This document shows, piece by piece, positions 18,137 to 26,112 of a stretch of 64,000 bases of DNA. The notes beneath the pieces are model-generated. The model did no database searches. It was not told the DNA's origin and saw only the letters and a list, made by a program, of their open reading frames with translations. The translations under genes were made by a program, and so were the position numbers. The stretch is from Desulfovibrio legallii (GTDB lineage Bacteria > Desulfobacterota > Desulfovibrionia > Desulfovibrionales > Desulfovibrionaceae), in assembly GCF_900102485.1 (NCBI RefSeq), contig NZ_FNBX01000009.1:50306-114305 (forward strand), in the 5' to 3' direction. Numbering within the stretch: position 1 is the stretch's first letter; every line of letters starts with the position of its first letter.

Positions 18137-18934
18137 TCAGCGCCTTTTCCCGCGCTGCGCTCTGGCTGCGAAGCGCCGCTCCTCCAGCAGGGTTACGCCC
18201 GCGCCCGTGAGCAGCGCCGCAGCCGTGGCCAGGGCGTAGCAAGGCCAGAGCGGCAGACGCTCCACCCCGGTCATGATCGCCACGGCAAAGGCGATGCAGC
18301 CGAACCAGCCCGCCATAAAGCCGCGCATGGCGCACACCACGGCCCCCGCGCCCCCGGCCGCGTGCACAAAAGGCATGATGGCGCAGATCATGACCGGAAA
18401 GAACATGAGCACGCCGCTCCAGCCCGGCCCCAGCCGTTGCGCGGCCGTGGTGACGCCCAGAACCAGCGCCGCCCCCCAGGCCATTTGCAGGGGCAGCCGC
18501 AGCCGGACCGGCAGCGGATGCGACGGCCCAGGGCGCTCTTGCGGCACAGGGGGCAGCAGGGCCAGAATGCCCAGCGGCATGGCCAGCGCCAGGCCCAGGG
18601 CCAGCCACGGCGCGTGCGGCAGCCCCTGCACGGCCCAGCCCGTGACAAAATACCCCGCCAGCGAAAGCGGCAGGGCCCCAAACCAGGGCAGCCCGCGCAC
18701 GGCCAGCCAGGGATAGGCCAGGGCCGTGGCCGCGCAGGCCACTACCCCCAGCAGCGTGTTGTACGAAGCCGCCGCCGCAAAAGCCGGGCCCTGCTCCAGA
18801 GTCAGAAAAAACGACACGGGCCCAGAAATAAGCGGCAGCCCGGCCACGGCCCCGCCCACAAACGCCCCCCAGCGCCGCGCTATGGCCGCGCAGAGCAGAA
18901 TGAGCAAGGGCGTAAGCAGCATTTTGAGCAGCAT
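18137..18934 (-). CDS. Conserved integral membrane protein of unknown function
   Basis: Not recognised as a named family. The 265 residues form about eight hydrophobic helices with short loops. A notable conserved-looking stretch is GAFVGGAVAGLPLISGPVSF near residue 28, and the C-terminus is basic (ARAQRGKRR). The pattern suggests a small transporter or channel-like protein, but nothing fixes a substrate. It follows ydjM on the same strand after 174 bp and converges with the cyclophilin gene. Confidence 0.7.
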   Translation of the reverse strand: MLLKMLLTPLLILLCAAIARRWGAFVGGAVAGLPLISGPVSFFLTLEQGPAFAAAASYNTLLGVVACAATALAYPWLAVRGLPWFGALPLSLAGYFVTGWAVQGLPHAPWLALGLALAMPLGILALLPPVPQERPGPSHPLPVRLRLPLQMAWGAALVLGVTTAAQRLGPGWSGVLMFFPVMICAIMPFVHAAGGAGAVVCAMRGFMAGWFGCIAFAVAIMTGVERLPLWPCYALATAAALLTGAGVTLLEERRFAARAQRGKRR

Positions 18935-19108
18935 GCGGGCTCCTGGGGAAGCGTTTTTTTGTGGGGGGAAGGGGGGGGGGCGCAGGGCGCCGTATCCTGG
19001 GCGGGCTGCCCTGAACAGGGAAGGTACGGCGGCCCAAACAAAATAAAAAACACGCCGCTATGCCCGCAGGGCACTGTCCGCCCTTCCCGTATCCTCCGCC
19101 GCGCCGTC

Positions 19109-19594
19109 TTATGGCCAGAGACGCCGCAGCTCCTCCCCCCAGAACAGCCACCCGGCGGCCAGCACGCCGGCCAGAAAAACGTATTCCCCCAGACTGCCCG
19201 TGGCGCAGAGCTTGAAGGAGAGTTTGCGCTTGCGCGAAAAGGGCGTCAGCGGCACGCCCGCCGGGGTGAGCATGTCCAGCAGCACATGGCTCAGACCGCC
19301 GAAACCCAGGCCCAGCAGCACGGGGCGCAACGGCGGCGGCAGCGCCGGCAGCCCGGAAGGGACCAAAGCCGCCGCGCAGCACAGCAGCCACCAGCCCAGC
19401 CAGTGGGTCGTGCCGCGGTGTATGGCGTTGAAGATCCTCTGCCGCCCCCGCCGGGTGGGGGCCAGCCGGGCCAGGCGCTGGTCCAGCACGTCGGGCAGCA
19501 CGGCCCCGACGCAGGCGGCCGCCACCCCAGGCAGGGGAAAATGCAGGGCCACGGCCGCCATGACGGCCGTGGCCTCGTGGGTGATCCACTTCAT
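19109..19594 (-). CDS. YdjM-family membrane-bound metal-dependent hydrolase (DUF457)
   Basis: A 161-residue inner-membrane protein. The family's metal-binding histidines and acidic residues are visible in MKWITHEATAVM at the start, GAVLPDVLDQR near residue 35 and AIHRGTTHWLGWW near residue 60. Several hydrophobic segments follow, and HVLLDMLTPAGVPLTPF near 110 carries a further His-x3-Asp. The family resembles the inducible LexA-regulated YdjM of E. coli and phospholipase-C-like hydrolases; the substrate is unknown. It starts 17 bp after hemL ends and is probably co-transcribed with it. Confidence 0.78.
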   Translation of the reverse strand: MKWITHEATAVMAAVALHFPLPGVAAACVGAVLPDVLDQRLARLAPTRRGRQRIFNAIHRGTTHWLGWWLLCCAAALVPSGLPALPPPLRPVLLGLGFGGLSHVLLDMLTPAGVPLTPFSRKRKLSFKLCATGSLGEYVFLAGVLAAGWLFWGEELRRLWP

Positions 19595-19611
19595 GCACGG
19601 CCCCCGCGGGG

Positions 19612-20883
19612 TCAGAAGCGCACGGCGCGGGCGGCGTCCAGCGCCTTGGCGAAGTCCGCCTCCGTGTGGGCAAAGGAGACCATGCCCGTCTCAAAGCCCG
19701 AAGGGGCCAGATAGATGCCCTGGGCGCGCATCTGCTTATAGAAGGCGGTGAACAGGCTCTGGTCGCAGGCCTGCGCCTCGGCAAAGCAGGTTACCGGGCC
19801 TTCGCTGAAATACGGGGTAAACATGGAAGCAATGGTGGGCACCTGGATGGGCACGCCCTTGGCGGCCAGGATGTCGTGCAGCTCGCGGGCGAAGGCGGCG
19901 GTGCGGGCCTCCAGGGCAGCGTAGTCGGCGGTTTTGAGGCGGCGCAGGGTGGCCAGACCGGCGGCCATGGCCAGGGGATTGCCGGAAAGCGTGCCCGCCT
20001 GGTACACGCCGCCGCTGGGCGCGATCTTTTCCATATACGCGCGCTTGCCGCCAAAGGCCCCCACGGGCAGACCGCCGCCGATGATTTTGCCGAAGGTGGT
20101 CAGATCCGGGTCCAGATGAAAGCGGGCCTGCGCCCCGCCGTAAGCCAGACGGAAGCCGGTGATGACCTCGTCCAGGATGAGCAGACTGCCGTGCTTGCGG
20201 GTCAGCGCGCGCAGGCCCTCCAGAAAGCCGGGCCTGGGCAGAACCAGGCCCATGTTGGCGGCCACGGGCTCCACAATGACGGCGGCGATCTGCGGGCCGT
20301 GGGCGGCGAAGCAGGCTTCCGCGGCGGCCAGGTCGTTGTAGGGGGCCAGCAGGGTATCGGCAACCACGGCGGCGGGCACGCCGGGCGTGCCGGGGATGGC
20401 AAAGGTGGCCACGCCGGAGCCTGCGGCGGCCAGGAAGGGGTCCGCGTGGCCGTGGTAGCAGCCGATGAACTTGAGAACTTTGTCCCGCCCGGTAACGGCC
20501 CGGGCCAGGCGCAGGGCGCTCATGGTGGCCTCGGTGCCGGAATTGACCATGCGCACCATTTCCAGACTGGGCATGGCGGCGGTCACTTCCTCGGCCAGCA
20601 GCACCTCGTCCGGGCAGGGCGCGCCGTAGCTGGTGCCGCGCGCGGCTGCGGCGCACACGGCCGCCGTGACCGAGGGCTCGTCGTGCCCCAGAATCATGGG
20701 GCCCCAGGAGAGCACAAAATCGACATACTCGCGGCCGTCCGCGTCGGTCAGGCGGCAGCCGTGGGCTTCGGCAATGAACAGGGGCAGGCTGTCCACGTTG
20801 TGGCAGGCCCGCACGGGGCTGTTGACCCCACCGGGGATGACGGCGCAGGCGCGCCGCCACAATGCTTGGGAGCGTTGGTCCAT
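19612..20883 (-). CDS. hemL: Glutamate-1-semialdehyde 2,1-aminomutase
   Basis: A 423-residue PLP enzyme that converts glutamate-1-semialdehyde to 5-aminolevulinate, the first tetrapyrrole precursor (C5 route). N-terminal [12 protein letters not shown] and the block [20 protein letters not shown] are classical. The Schiff-base Lys lies in [18 protein letters not shown] near residue 265, with [11 protein letters not shown] before it. The ATG at 20883 follows AAGGAACCTTCC. It lies 11 bp downstream of the siroheme decarboxylase gene, so tetrapyrrole entry and a later heme step are in one operon. Confidence 0.97.
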   Translation of the reverse strand: MDQRSQALWRRACAVIPGGVNSPVRACHNVDSLPLFIAEAHGCRLTDADGREYVDFVLSWGPMILGHDEPSVTAAVCAAAARGTSYGAPCPDEVLLAEEVTAAMPSLEMVRMVNSGTEATMSALRLARAVTGRDKVLKFIGCYHGHADPFLAAAGSGVATFAIPGTPGVPAAVVADTLLAPYNDLAAAEACFAAHGPQIAAVIVEPVAANMGLVLPRPGFLEGLRALTRKHGSLLILDEVITGFRLAYGGAQARFHLDPDLTTFGKIIGGGLPVGAFGGKRAYMEKIAPSGGVYQAGTLSGNPLAMAAGLATLRRLKTADYAALEARTAAFARELHDILAAKGVPIQVPTIASMFTPYFSEGPVTCFAEAQACDQSLFTAFYKQMRAQGIYLAPSGFETGMVSFAHTEADFAKALDAARAVRF

Positions 20884-20894
20884 GGAAGGTTCCT

Positions 20895-21374
20895 TCAGGC
20901 GAAATAGGTCATGGAAATTTTTTTGAGCTCTTTAAGGCTGCGCAGGATGGCGTGCTCCCGCAGGGGGGTGTCGCGCATGATCTCTTCCACCACGCCCAGG
21001 CACTCGGCCTCGCTGCGGCCGTGAACCATGGTGTAGAGTTCATAGGGCCAGTCGGGCGCGGCGCTGGGGCGGTAGTAGGCGTGGGAGACGTGCGGATGCC
21101 GGGCCGCGGCCCGGCCGCAGTCCTCCGCTTCTTCGGGCCGCACCTTCCAGGCCACCATGGCGTTGTGGGTCCAGCCGGTCTTCTGGTGCTTGATGCTGGC
21201 CCCGAAGCGACGGATGGCCCCGCTTTTTTTCAGCCGGGTCAGCAGCTCCAGCACGGCCGCCTCGCTCAGGCCTGCCTCGCGGCCCATGTCGGCATAGGGG
21301 GTGAGGCTCTCCGGCAGGTCGGCCTGCACGATGCGCAGCACGCTGTATTCCGCCGGGCTGAACTGTTGGGGCAT
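20895..21374 (-). CDS. ahbB: Siroheme decarboxylase subunit (AhbA/AhbB, Lrp/AsnC-like)
   Basis: A 159-residue protein with an Lrp/AsnC-like winged helix at the N-terminus (residues 1-60) and an RAM-like C-terminal domain. In sulfate reducers this family decarboxylates siroheme to 12,18-didecarboxysiroheme, rather than binding DNA. The motif [20 protein letters not shown] near residue 105 holds the His and Tyr residues typical of these subunits and points to the B rather than the A subunit, though that choice is uncertain. The ATG at 21374 follows GGAGGCGACC. It is immediately upstream of hemL, which supports a heme role over an AsnC regulator. Confidence 0.78.
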   Translation of the reverse strand: MPQQFSPAEYSVLRIVQADLPESLTPYADMGREAGLSEAAVLELLTRLKKSGAIRRFGASIKHQKTGWTHNAMVAWKVRPEEAEDCGRAAARHPHVSHAYYRPSAAPDWPYELYTMVHGRSEAECLGVVEEIMRDTPLREHAILRSLKELKKISMTYFA

Positions 21375-21416
21375 GGTCGCCTCCGTCCCTCGCTGGTTGA
21401 TAAAGGTTTTGCCGCG

Positions 21417-21452
21417 CGCCGACAACGGCCCCGTTGGCGGCCGTTGTCGGCG
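21417..21452. promoter_or_regulatory. Long perfect inverted repeat upstream of ahbB-hemL
   Basis: A 14-bp arm (CGCCGACAACGGCC) at 21417-21430 and its exact complement at 21439-21452, with an 8-base loop. It lies about 45 bp before the ahbB start and 150 bp after the preceding gene's stop. No T-run follows on either strand, so it may be a factor-dependent terminator, a leader hairpin or a regulator site. Confidence 0.5.
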
Positions 21453-21601
21453 CACTTGGTCCTGCACGCAAAGCGCCAGGAAAAGCCGTTGCAGGCACGC
21501 AGGGCGCGCACGGCTTGCCTGCCCGCACCGTCGGCGGCATTTGCGCCGTTGCGGCGACGCCCCCGCGCGCAGGCGTCAAAGCCGCGCCAAGGTGCAGCGC
21601 C

Positions 21602-22156
21602 CTAGCGGGAAAACGAACGGGCAAACAGGTTCTGGATGGCCACCCGGCCGTTGTCTTCCAGAAAGCGGGTGCCTGTGGCGGCAAAGTGGGCGCAGTTGAC
21701 GACCGGGTCCACAATGTCTGCCCAGTGGTCCTTTTGCCAGACGAACCAGGCGTTTTTGGGCTGATCAAAAACCAGCAGAGGCTTGTTGCAGATTTTGGCG
21801 AATTCCGCCCCCCAGCCCGTGCCGCCCTTAACGGTGCCGTCGGGCTGCACCGCGCCCACCACTACGATCTGGTCGCCGCTGCTCACCTGCCAGCAGATGG
21901 ACTGGAGCACCTTGCGGAACAGGGGGGCGCGCGTGTACTCGCGGTTCATGAGGCGGGAAACGTAGGTCAGGCTCACGTCCTTGAGGGCCAGTTCTTCAGA
22001 GGTCAGCACGCGCACGCCGCGGTTGCGTTCGATCTGGTGGCCTTCAAAGCTGTAGTTCACCTCTTCCATGCCCCAGCTTTCGGCCAGAGCGCCGAAAAAC
22101 TGTTCGGTGCCCGCGGCGCCGCCGCTGTAGAGCACACATTGTTTGGGGTTGAGCAT
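21602..22156 (-). CDS. Unrecognised Rossmann-like protein (possible SLOG-type nucleotide binder)
   Basis: A 184-residue soluble protein of no family I can name. It opens with a Gly-rich loop, LYSGGAAGTEQFFGALAESW, followed by YSFEGHQIERNRGVRV. Later it has DQIVVVGAVQPDGTVKGGTG and KPLLVFDQPKNAWFVWQ. Two Gly-rich turns after predicted beta strands suggest a Rossmann-type, perhaps SLOG/LOG-like, nucleotide-binding fold; this is inference from pattern only. The ATG at 22156 follows GAGGAGGCCCGC, a strong ribosome-binding site. It lies between the RRM gene and ahbB, all on the minus strand, with wide gaps on both sides. Confidence 0.7.
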   Translation of the reverse strand: MLNPKQCVLYSGGAAGTEQFFGALAESWGMEEVNYSFEGHQIERNRGVRVLTSEELALKDVSLTYVSRLMNREYTRAPLFRKVLQSICWQVSSGDQIVVVGAVQPDGTVKGGTGWGAEFAKICNKPLLVFDQPKNAWFVWQKDHWADIVDPVVNCAHFAATGTRFLEDNGRVAIQNLFARSFSR

Positions 22157-22513
22157 GCGGGCCTCCTCGGAGGGTGGTTGTGCCGGCCCGGACGGGCGCG
22201 GTAAAAACGTATGCAGGCATCTTCGCAAAAAATGCGCCCTTGGGCAAGGCGGCGCGCGGCGGAAAACGCTTCTTCGTCGGCGCAACGCAACGGCTGGGGC
22301 GGCCGGAGCCGACGGCGCGCCCATGGCGCAACAAGCGGCGCGCCCATGGCGCAGGGGAGCCGTGCACATAAAATCAGAGCAGGAGGAGCAGGGGCGGCAG
22401 GAATGCCAAGATGAGGCGGGCTGGCGACAATCGGGATGCAACGTTCCTTCAGTAGCCTGCCCGCCGCGGTCAAAGTGCTGTGCAGGCGCTTGCCTGCGGG
22501 GGGCGCAACGCGA
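22157..22513. other. Gap without a gene, holding an 18-bp direct repeat
   Basis: About 357 bp between the RRM terminator and the SLOG-like gene. The sequence CGGCGCGCCCATGGCGCA occurs at 22313-22330 and again at 22336-22353. Short open frames here have no ribosome-binding site or recognisable content. The region presumably contains the promoter of the downstream minus-strand gene, but I see no convincing hexamers. Confidence 0.6.
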
Positions 22514-22514
22514 C

Positions 22515-22541
22515 AAAAAACGCCCCCACGACGAGGGCGTC
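22515..22541 (-). terminator. Terminator after the RRM gene
   Basis: On the minus strand ACGCCCTCGTCGTGGGGGCG forms a GC-rich hairpin that runs straight into TTTTTT. It lies about 20 bp after the stop codon of the RRM gene. Confidence 0.88.
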
Positions 22542-22560
22542 GGCTTGTCTGTTGCGGGTT

Positions 22561-22827
22561 CTAGTAGCGGGGCTGGCGGGGCGCCCTGGGTTTGGCTTCG
22601 TTGACGCGCAGCGTACGACCGCCGAAGCTGAAGTTGTCCAGAGCTTCAATGGCGGAATCGGCTTCGCCGTCTTCCATTTCCACAAAACCAAAGCCGCGGG
22701 CACGGCCGGTATCCCTGTCGCTGATGAGTTTGACGGACAGGACGCTGCCGTATTCGGCAAAAAGATCCTGAACCTGTTCTTCAGTGGCGGACCAGGGAAG
22801 GTTCCCGACATAGATGGACTTGGACAT
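22561..22827 (-). CDS. Single-RRM RNA-binding protein
   Basis: An 88-residue protein made almost entirely of one RNA recognition motif. RNP2 is SIYVGNLPW at residues 3-11 and RNP1 is ARGFGFVEM near residue 45, with the aromatic residues that stack on RNA. A short basic tail (KPRAPRQPRY) replaces the longer Gly-rich tail of cyanobacterial Rbp proteins. Small bacterial RRM proteins are often cold- or stress-responsive; that role is not shown here. The ATG at 22827 follows GAGGGTG; the open frame extends eight codons upstream without a better start. Confidence 0.92.
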   Translation of the reverse strand: MSKSIYVGNLPWSATEEQVQDLFAEYGSVLSVKLISDRDTGRARGFGFVEMEDGEADSAIEALDNFSFGGRTLRVNEAKPRAPRQPRY

Positions 22828-22861
22828 GAAACACCCTCGCAAAAAAAACAATCTTCCCGCG

Positions 22862-23393
22862 CTTCATTCCGGCAAAACGTATCGCCGGCACGCGGCCCTT
22901 GGTGCAACAGAAACACGCTTTGCCGAGCTTGTCAATAAAAGCACAAAAAAAGTTAGCATTGCGCGCTTTTTTGCGCGGTACGGCGCTGCCCGCCGGGAGT
23001 GCGCCTGACCGGGCCTGAAGAGATTAAGTGCTTAGATTCATAGGGGTTGACGGAATTACGCGCCCAAAAGCGCGGCGAGCCGCAAAAAGTGTTACCACTT
23101 TGTTGCAGAAAAACAGAGCTTTTAGCTCAGAATATATAAGTGCTACTAGAGTGTTTGAATATTCAATTCAGCGGCTGGACAGCCATACTGCACTGGAAGG
23201 CGGCGCAGTGCGGCACACGGAAGGATTGTCGGCTTTGCGCCGCAGGGTTTTGCGGACAAGGAGGCTTGCGTTGCAAACGCCCGTCAGCAAGGGCGATAGG
23301 AACAGCTGATCCCATCCGTCGGGGCGCGGCCTGGGGCTTCCCTGCAGCAGGCCAAGGGGGAAACTGTGCCTGCAGCTGTGGTGGGACGGCGCT
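22862..23393. other. AT-richer intergenic region without a recognisable gene
   Basis: About 530 bp between the divergently placed ends of the RRM and dnaB genes. The segment 23020-23170 is markedly poorer in G+C than the rest of the window. It has runs such as AGAATATATAAGTGC and GAATATTCAATTC. A TTGACA on the minus strand (22935-22930) is a weak candidate -35 for the RRM gene. A 93-codon open frame at 23028-23309 has no ribosome-binding site and no family character, so it is not called. Confidence 0.6.
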
Positions 23394-24878
23394 TTACGCC
23401 CCGCCCTCGGAAGGCGGCGGGGTCCAGTCCGGCGAGATGTCCTCAAAAGAGGTGTAGGGGGAGATGTACATGAGCTCGGCCACGCCCACCGGGCCGTTGC
23501 GCTGCTTGCCGATGATGATTTCGGCCAGGCCCTGGGGCGGCCGCTCGGCGGGCTTCTGAAATTTGTACACGTCGTCGCGGTATACGAACATGATCACGTC
23601 CGCATCCTGCTCAATGGCCCCGGATTCGCGCAGGTCTGAGAGCATGGGGCGTTTGTCCCCGCGTTCTTCCACCTTGCGGTTGAGCTGGGCCAGGGCCACC
23701 ACTGGGAGGTTGAGCTCCTTGGCAAGGCCTTTCAGGGAGCGGGAAATGTCCGAGATTTCCAGCTCGCGCGAATCCGTGCGGCGGCTGGTGCGCATGAGTT
23801 GGAGATAATCCACCACAATAAGGCCCAGGCCCTTTTCCGCTTTCAGGCGGCGGGCGCGGGCGCGCAGCTCCAGGGTGCTCAGGGCCGGGGTGTCGTCAAT
23901 ATAGATGGGCGCGCGGGCCACCACGTCCGCCGCCTCGTAGAGGCGCTGCCAGTCCTCGTCCGTGAGCAGGGAAGGCCGCCGCAGCTTGGAGAGATCCACC
24001 TTGCCCCACACGGCCAGCATGCGCTGGATGAGCTGCTCCTTGCTCATTTCCAGGGAGAACACGGCCACGGGCACGCCCTGGCGCACGGCGGCGTGCAGGG
24101 CCATGCACATGGAAAAGGCCGTCTTGCCCATGCTGGGCCGGGCCGCCACGATGATCAGGTCTGAAGGCTGGAGCCCCGCCGTGAGCTTGTCCAGGCGGGT
24201 GTAGCCCGTGGTGACGCCGGTGATGACGTCGCGGGCGTCGGCCAGTTTGGAGAGGTTGTCAAAAACTTTGTCCAGCAGCTCGCGCGTGGGGGTGAAGTCG
24301 CGCCCCACGGTGCGCTGGGAAATGGCAAAGACCGCCTGCTCCGAGGAATCCAGCAGGTCGCTCACCTCGCGGGAGGCGTCGTAGCAGTTGGCAATGATGC
24401 GGGAGCAGGCCTCGATGAGCCCGCGCTGCAAGGCTTTGTCCCGCACGATGGTGGCGTAGTATTCCGCATTGGCTCCGGAGACCACGGCCTGGGCCAGCTC
24501 GCCCAGGTACACGGCCCCGCCGGCCTCTTCCAGGCGGTTGCCGCTTTTGAGCTGCTCTGCGATGGAAAGGAGGTCAATGGGCGCGGATTTGCCGTACAGA
24601 TCGAGGATGGCTTGAAAAATAACGGCGTGCGCCGGCAGGTAGAAGTCTTCGGGGGCCAGCTGACCTACCAGAATGTGCAGAAGCTGCGGCCGCAGCAGAA
24701 TGCCGCCCAGCACGGCCTGTTCCGCTTCCACGCTGTGGGGCGGCACGCGGCGCACCAAGTCCTGCTGGGCGCGCTCCACCGTGCGGTTGACGCGGCCGGG
24801 AGCCTGAGTCGGCCCTCCCGACGGCACGCCCCCGGCCTCGCGGCCGGGGGCGTTGTTCATATCATGGGAGCCGGACAC
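23394..24878 (-). CDS. dnaB: Replicative DNA helicase DnaB
   Basis: A 494-residue hexameric helicase of the replication fork. The N-terminal domain includes RVPPHSVEAEQAVLGGILL (about residue 45). The RecA-like domain has Walker A AARPSMGKTAFS near 235, SLEMSKEQLIQRM, and Walker B GLIVVDYLQLM near 350. It also has VVALAQLNRKVEERGDKRP and SDLRESGAIEQDADVIMFV. There is no intein. The start is probably GTG at 24878, with AAGGGTG just upstream; an ATG at 24860 is the alternative and only shortens a variable Gly/Pro-rich leader. It is the last gene of rpsF-rpsR-rplI-dnaB. Confidence 0.96.
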   Translation of the reverse strand: MSGSHDMNNAPGREAGGVPSGGPTQAPGRVNRTVERAQQDLVRRVPPHSVEAEQAVLGGILLRPQLLHILVGQLAPEDFYLPAHAVIFQAILDLYGKSAPIDLLSIAEQLKSGNRLEEAGGAVYLGELAQAVVSGANAEYYATIVRDKALQRGLIEACSRIIANCYDASREVSDLLDSSEQAVFAISQRTVGRDFTPTRELLDKVFDNLSKLADARDVITGVTTGYTRLDKLTAGLQPSDLIIVAARPSMGKTAFSMCMALHAAVRQGVPVAVFSLEMSKEQLIQRMLAVWGKVDLSKLRRPSLLTDEDWQRLYEAADVVARAPIYIDDTPALSTLELRARARRLKAEKGLGLIVVDYLQLMRTSRRTDSRELEISDISRSLKGLAKELNLPVVALAQLNRKVEERGDKRPMLSDLRESGAIEQDADVIMFVYRDDVYKFQKPAERPPQGLAEIIIGKQRNGPVGVAELMYISPYTSFEDISPDWTPPPSEGGA

Positions 24879-24887
24879 GCCGCACCC

Positions 24888-25427
24888 TTATTGGGCGGCG
24901 GAAGCGTCCACAGAGGCTTCCGCGGAAGCGTCGGCAGGAGCTTCGGCGGCGGTTTCGGCGGGTTCTTCCTCCACCACGGGCTGGTGGTCGGAGATGACCT
25001 TCACCGGCACCACGGCCACCACGCTGGCGTGCAGGCGCACGCGCACGGGGTGTTCGCCCAGGGTGCGGATGGGGGCGTCCATAAGGATGCGGCGGCGGTC
25101 CACTTCCACTCCCAGGGCGGCCAGAGCGTCGCCGATGATGGTGGAGGTCACCGAGCCGTAGAGCTTGTCGTTGTCGCCCACATGCATGGGAATGACCACG
25201 TCCAGCGCTTCCAGCCGGGCCTGCAGGCCCTGGGCTTCGGCGCGCAGGGCGTCCATGCGGGCCTGGAGCTTTTTACGCTCCTGCTCAAACACTTTGAGGT
25301 TGGCCGGGGAGGCCACCATGGCCAGCCCCTGGGGCAACAGGAAGTTGCGCCCGTAGCCGGGCTTGACCTCAACCACATCGCCAAGGGTGCCGAGATTTTC
25401 CACGTCGGCGCGAAGGATGAGTTTCAT
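24888..25427 (-). CDS. rplI: 50S ribosomal protein L9
   Basis: A 179-residue 23S rRNA-binding protein. The N-terminal domain is canonical: MKLILRADVENLGTLGDVVE then KPGYGRNFLLPQGLA. The long central helix (FEQERKKLQARMDALRAEAQ) and the C-terminal domain follow. The Glu/Ala-rich tail of about 30 residues (from about residue 150) makes it longer than the roughly 150 residues of most L9 proteins. The ATG follows AAGGAGGCGCCC. It is 10 bp downstream of rpsR. Confidence 0.97.
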   Translation of the reverse strand: MKLILRADVENLGTLGDVVEVKPGYGRNFLLPQGLAMVASPANLKVFEQERKKLQARMDALRAEAQGLQARLEALDVVIPMHVGDNDKLYGSVTSTIIGDALAALGVEVDRRRILMDAPIRTLGEHPVRVRLHASVVAVVPVKVISDHQPVVEEEPAETAAEAPADASAEASVDASAAQ

Positions 25428-25437
25428 GGGCGCCTCC

Positions 25438-25701
25438 TTAAATGGTGCTCTTTTTCTTGACGCTGGAATCGTGCGTGGCGGTGTAGATGAGCATGGCCAT
25501 CTGGCGGGCGCGCTTGATTTCGCGGGTCAGCAGACGCTGATGGTGGGCGCAGGTGCCCGTAATGCGCCGGGCGATGATCTTGCCGCGCTCCGTAATGAAG
25601 TCGCGCAGGATGTCGGGGCGCTTGTAGTCCAGGGGCAGTTCCTTATCGGCGCAGAAGCGGCAGAACTTGCGGCGCGGGGCGAATCTCTTTTTAAAAGCCA
25701 T
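25438..25701 (-). CDS. rpsR: 30S ribosomal protein S18
   Basis: An 87-residue small-subunit protein that pairs with S6 on the platform. It contains the typical [20 protein letters not shown] and the [20 protein letters not shown] motif. The N-terminal [17 protein letters not shown] has a CxxC pair; with the Cys in TGTCAHH this resembles zinc-binding (C+) S18 versions. It lies directly after rpsF. Confidence 0.97.
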   Translation of the reverse strand: MAFKKRFAPRRKFCRFCADKELPLDYKRPDILRDFITERGKIIARRITGTCAHHQRLLTREIKRARQMAMLIYTATHDSSVKKKSTI

Positions 25702-26010
25702 TTAGGCAACCTCCCCGGCCTCTTCGTCGGCCAGCTTGACGGTCACGAATTTGAAGATGCCGTCGGTAATGCGCACATTGCGTTCCAGCTCCGCCACCAG
25801 GGCGGCGGGGCCTTCATACTCCAGGCGCACATAGTAGCCGCGCATGAGCTTGTGCACGGGGTAGGCCAGGTCGCGCATGCCCCAGTGGTCCACAGCCGTG
25901 ACGACGCCCTCCTGGCGCTCCACCACCGCGGTCAGCGCGCTGAGCACGCCCTCGCGGTTTTCGGCGGAAAGCTCCGGCGAAAGGAGCAGCAGGGTTTCAA
26001 ATTTCCGCAT
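25702..26010 (-). CDS. rpsF: 30S ribosomal protein S6
   Basis: A 102-residue ribosomal protein. It starts MRKFETLLLLSPELSAENRE and has HWGMRDLAYPVHKLMRGYYV near residue 45, the S6 signature. The ATG at 26010 follows ATAAGGAGAACGACC; the longer open frame upstream lacks support. It is the first gene of the operon and so the probable site of S6:S18 autoregulation, with a GC-rich hairpin (GCGCC-CTGC-GGCGC) in the leader. Confidence 0.96.
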   Translation of the reverse strand: MRKFETLLLLSPELSAENREGVLSALTAVVERQEGVVTAVDHWGMRDLAYPVHKLMRGYYVRLEYEGPAALVAELERNVRITDGIFKFVTVKLADEEAGEVA

Positions 26011-26067
26011 GGTCGTTCTCCTTATGGATTGACAGCCCGCGCCGCAGGGCGCGAGCAAGGAACGGAC

Positions 26068-26097
26068 TCTGTACAACCCTTCCGGTTCCGGTGTCAA
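26068..26097 (-). promoter_or_regulatory. Promoter of the rpsF-rpsR-rplI-dnaB operon
   Basis: On the minus strand, a consensus TTGACA (26097-26092), an 18-base spacer and TACAGA (26073-26068). It lies about 60 bp before the rpsF ATG, leaving a leader with a short GC hairpin. Confidence 0.65.
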
Positions 26098-26112
26098 GGG
26101 CCCGTCGCCGCA

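Noticed and set aside
20895..21374. AsnC/Lrp transcription regulator as the call for the gene before hemL
   Set aside because: The DNA-binding-like N-terminus is shared by siroheme decarboxylases, and the later motifs and operon context fit those better.
23028..23309. 93-codon open frame in the AT-rich gap before dnaB
   Set aside because: No ribosome-binding site, no family character and composition that changes within the frame.
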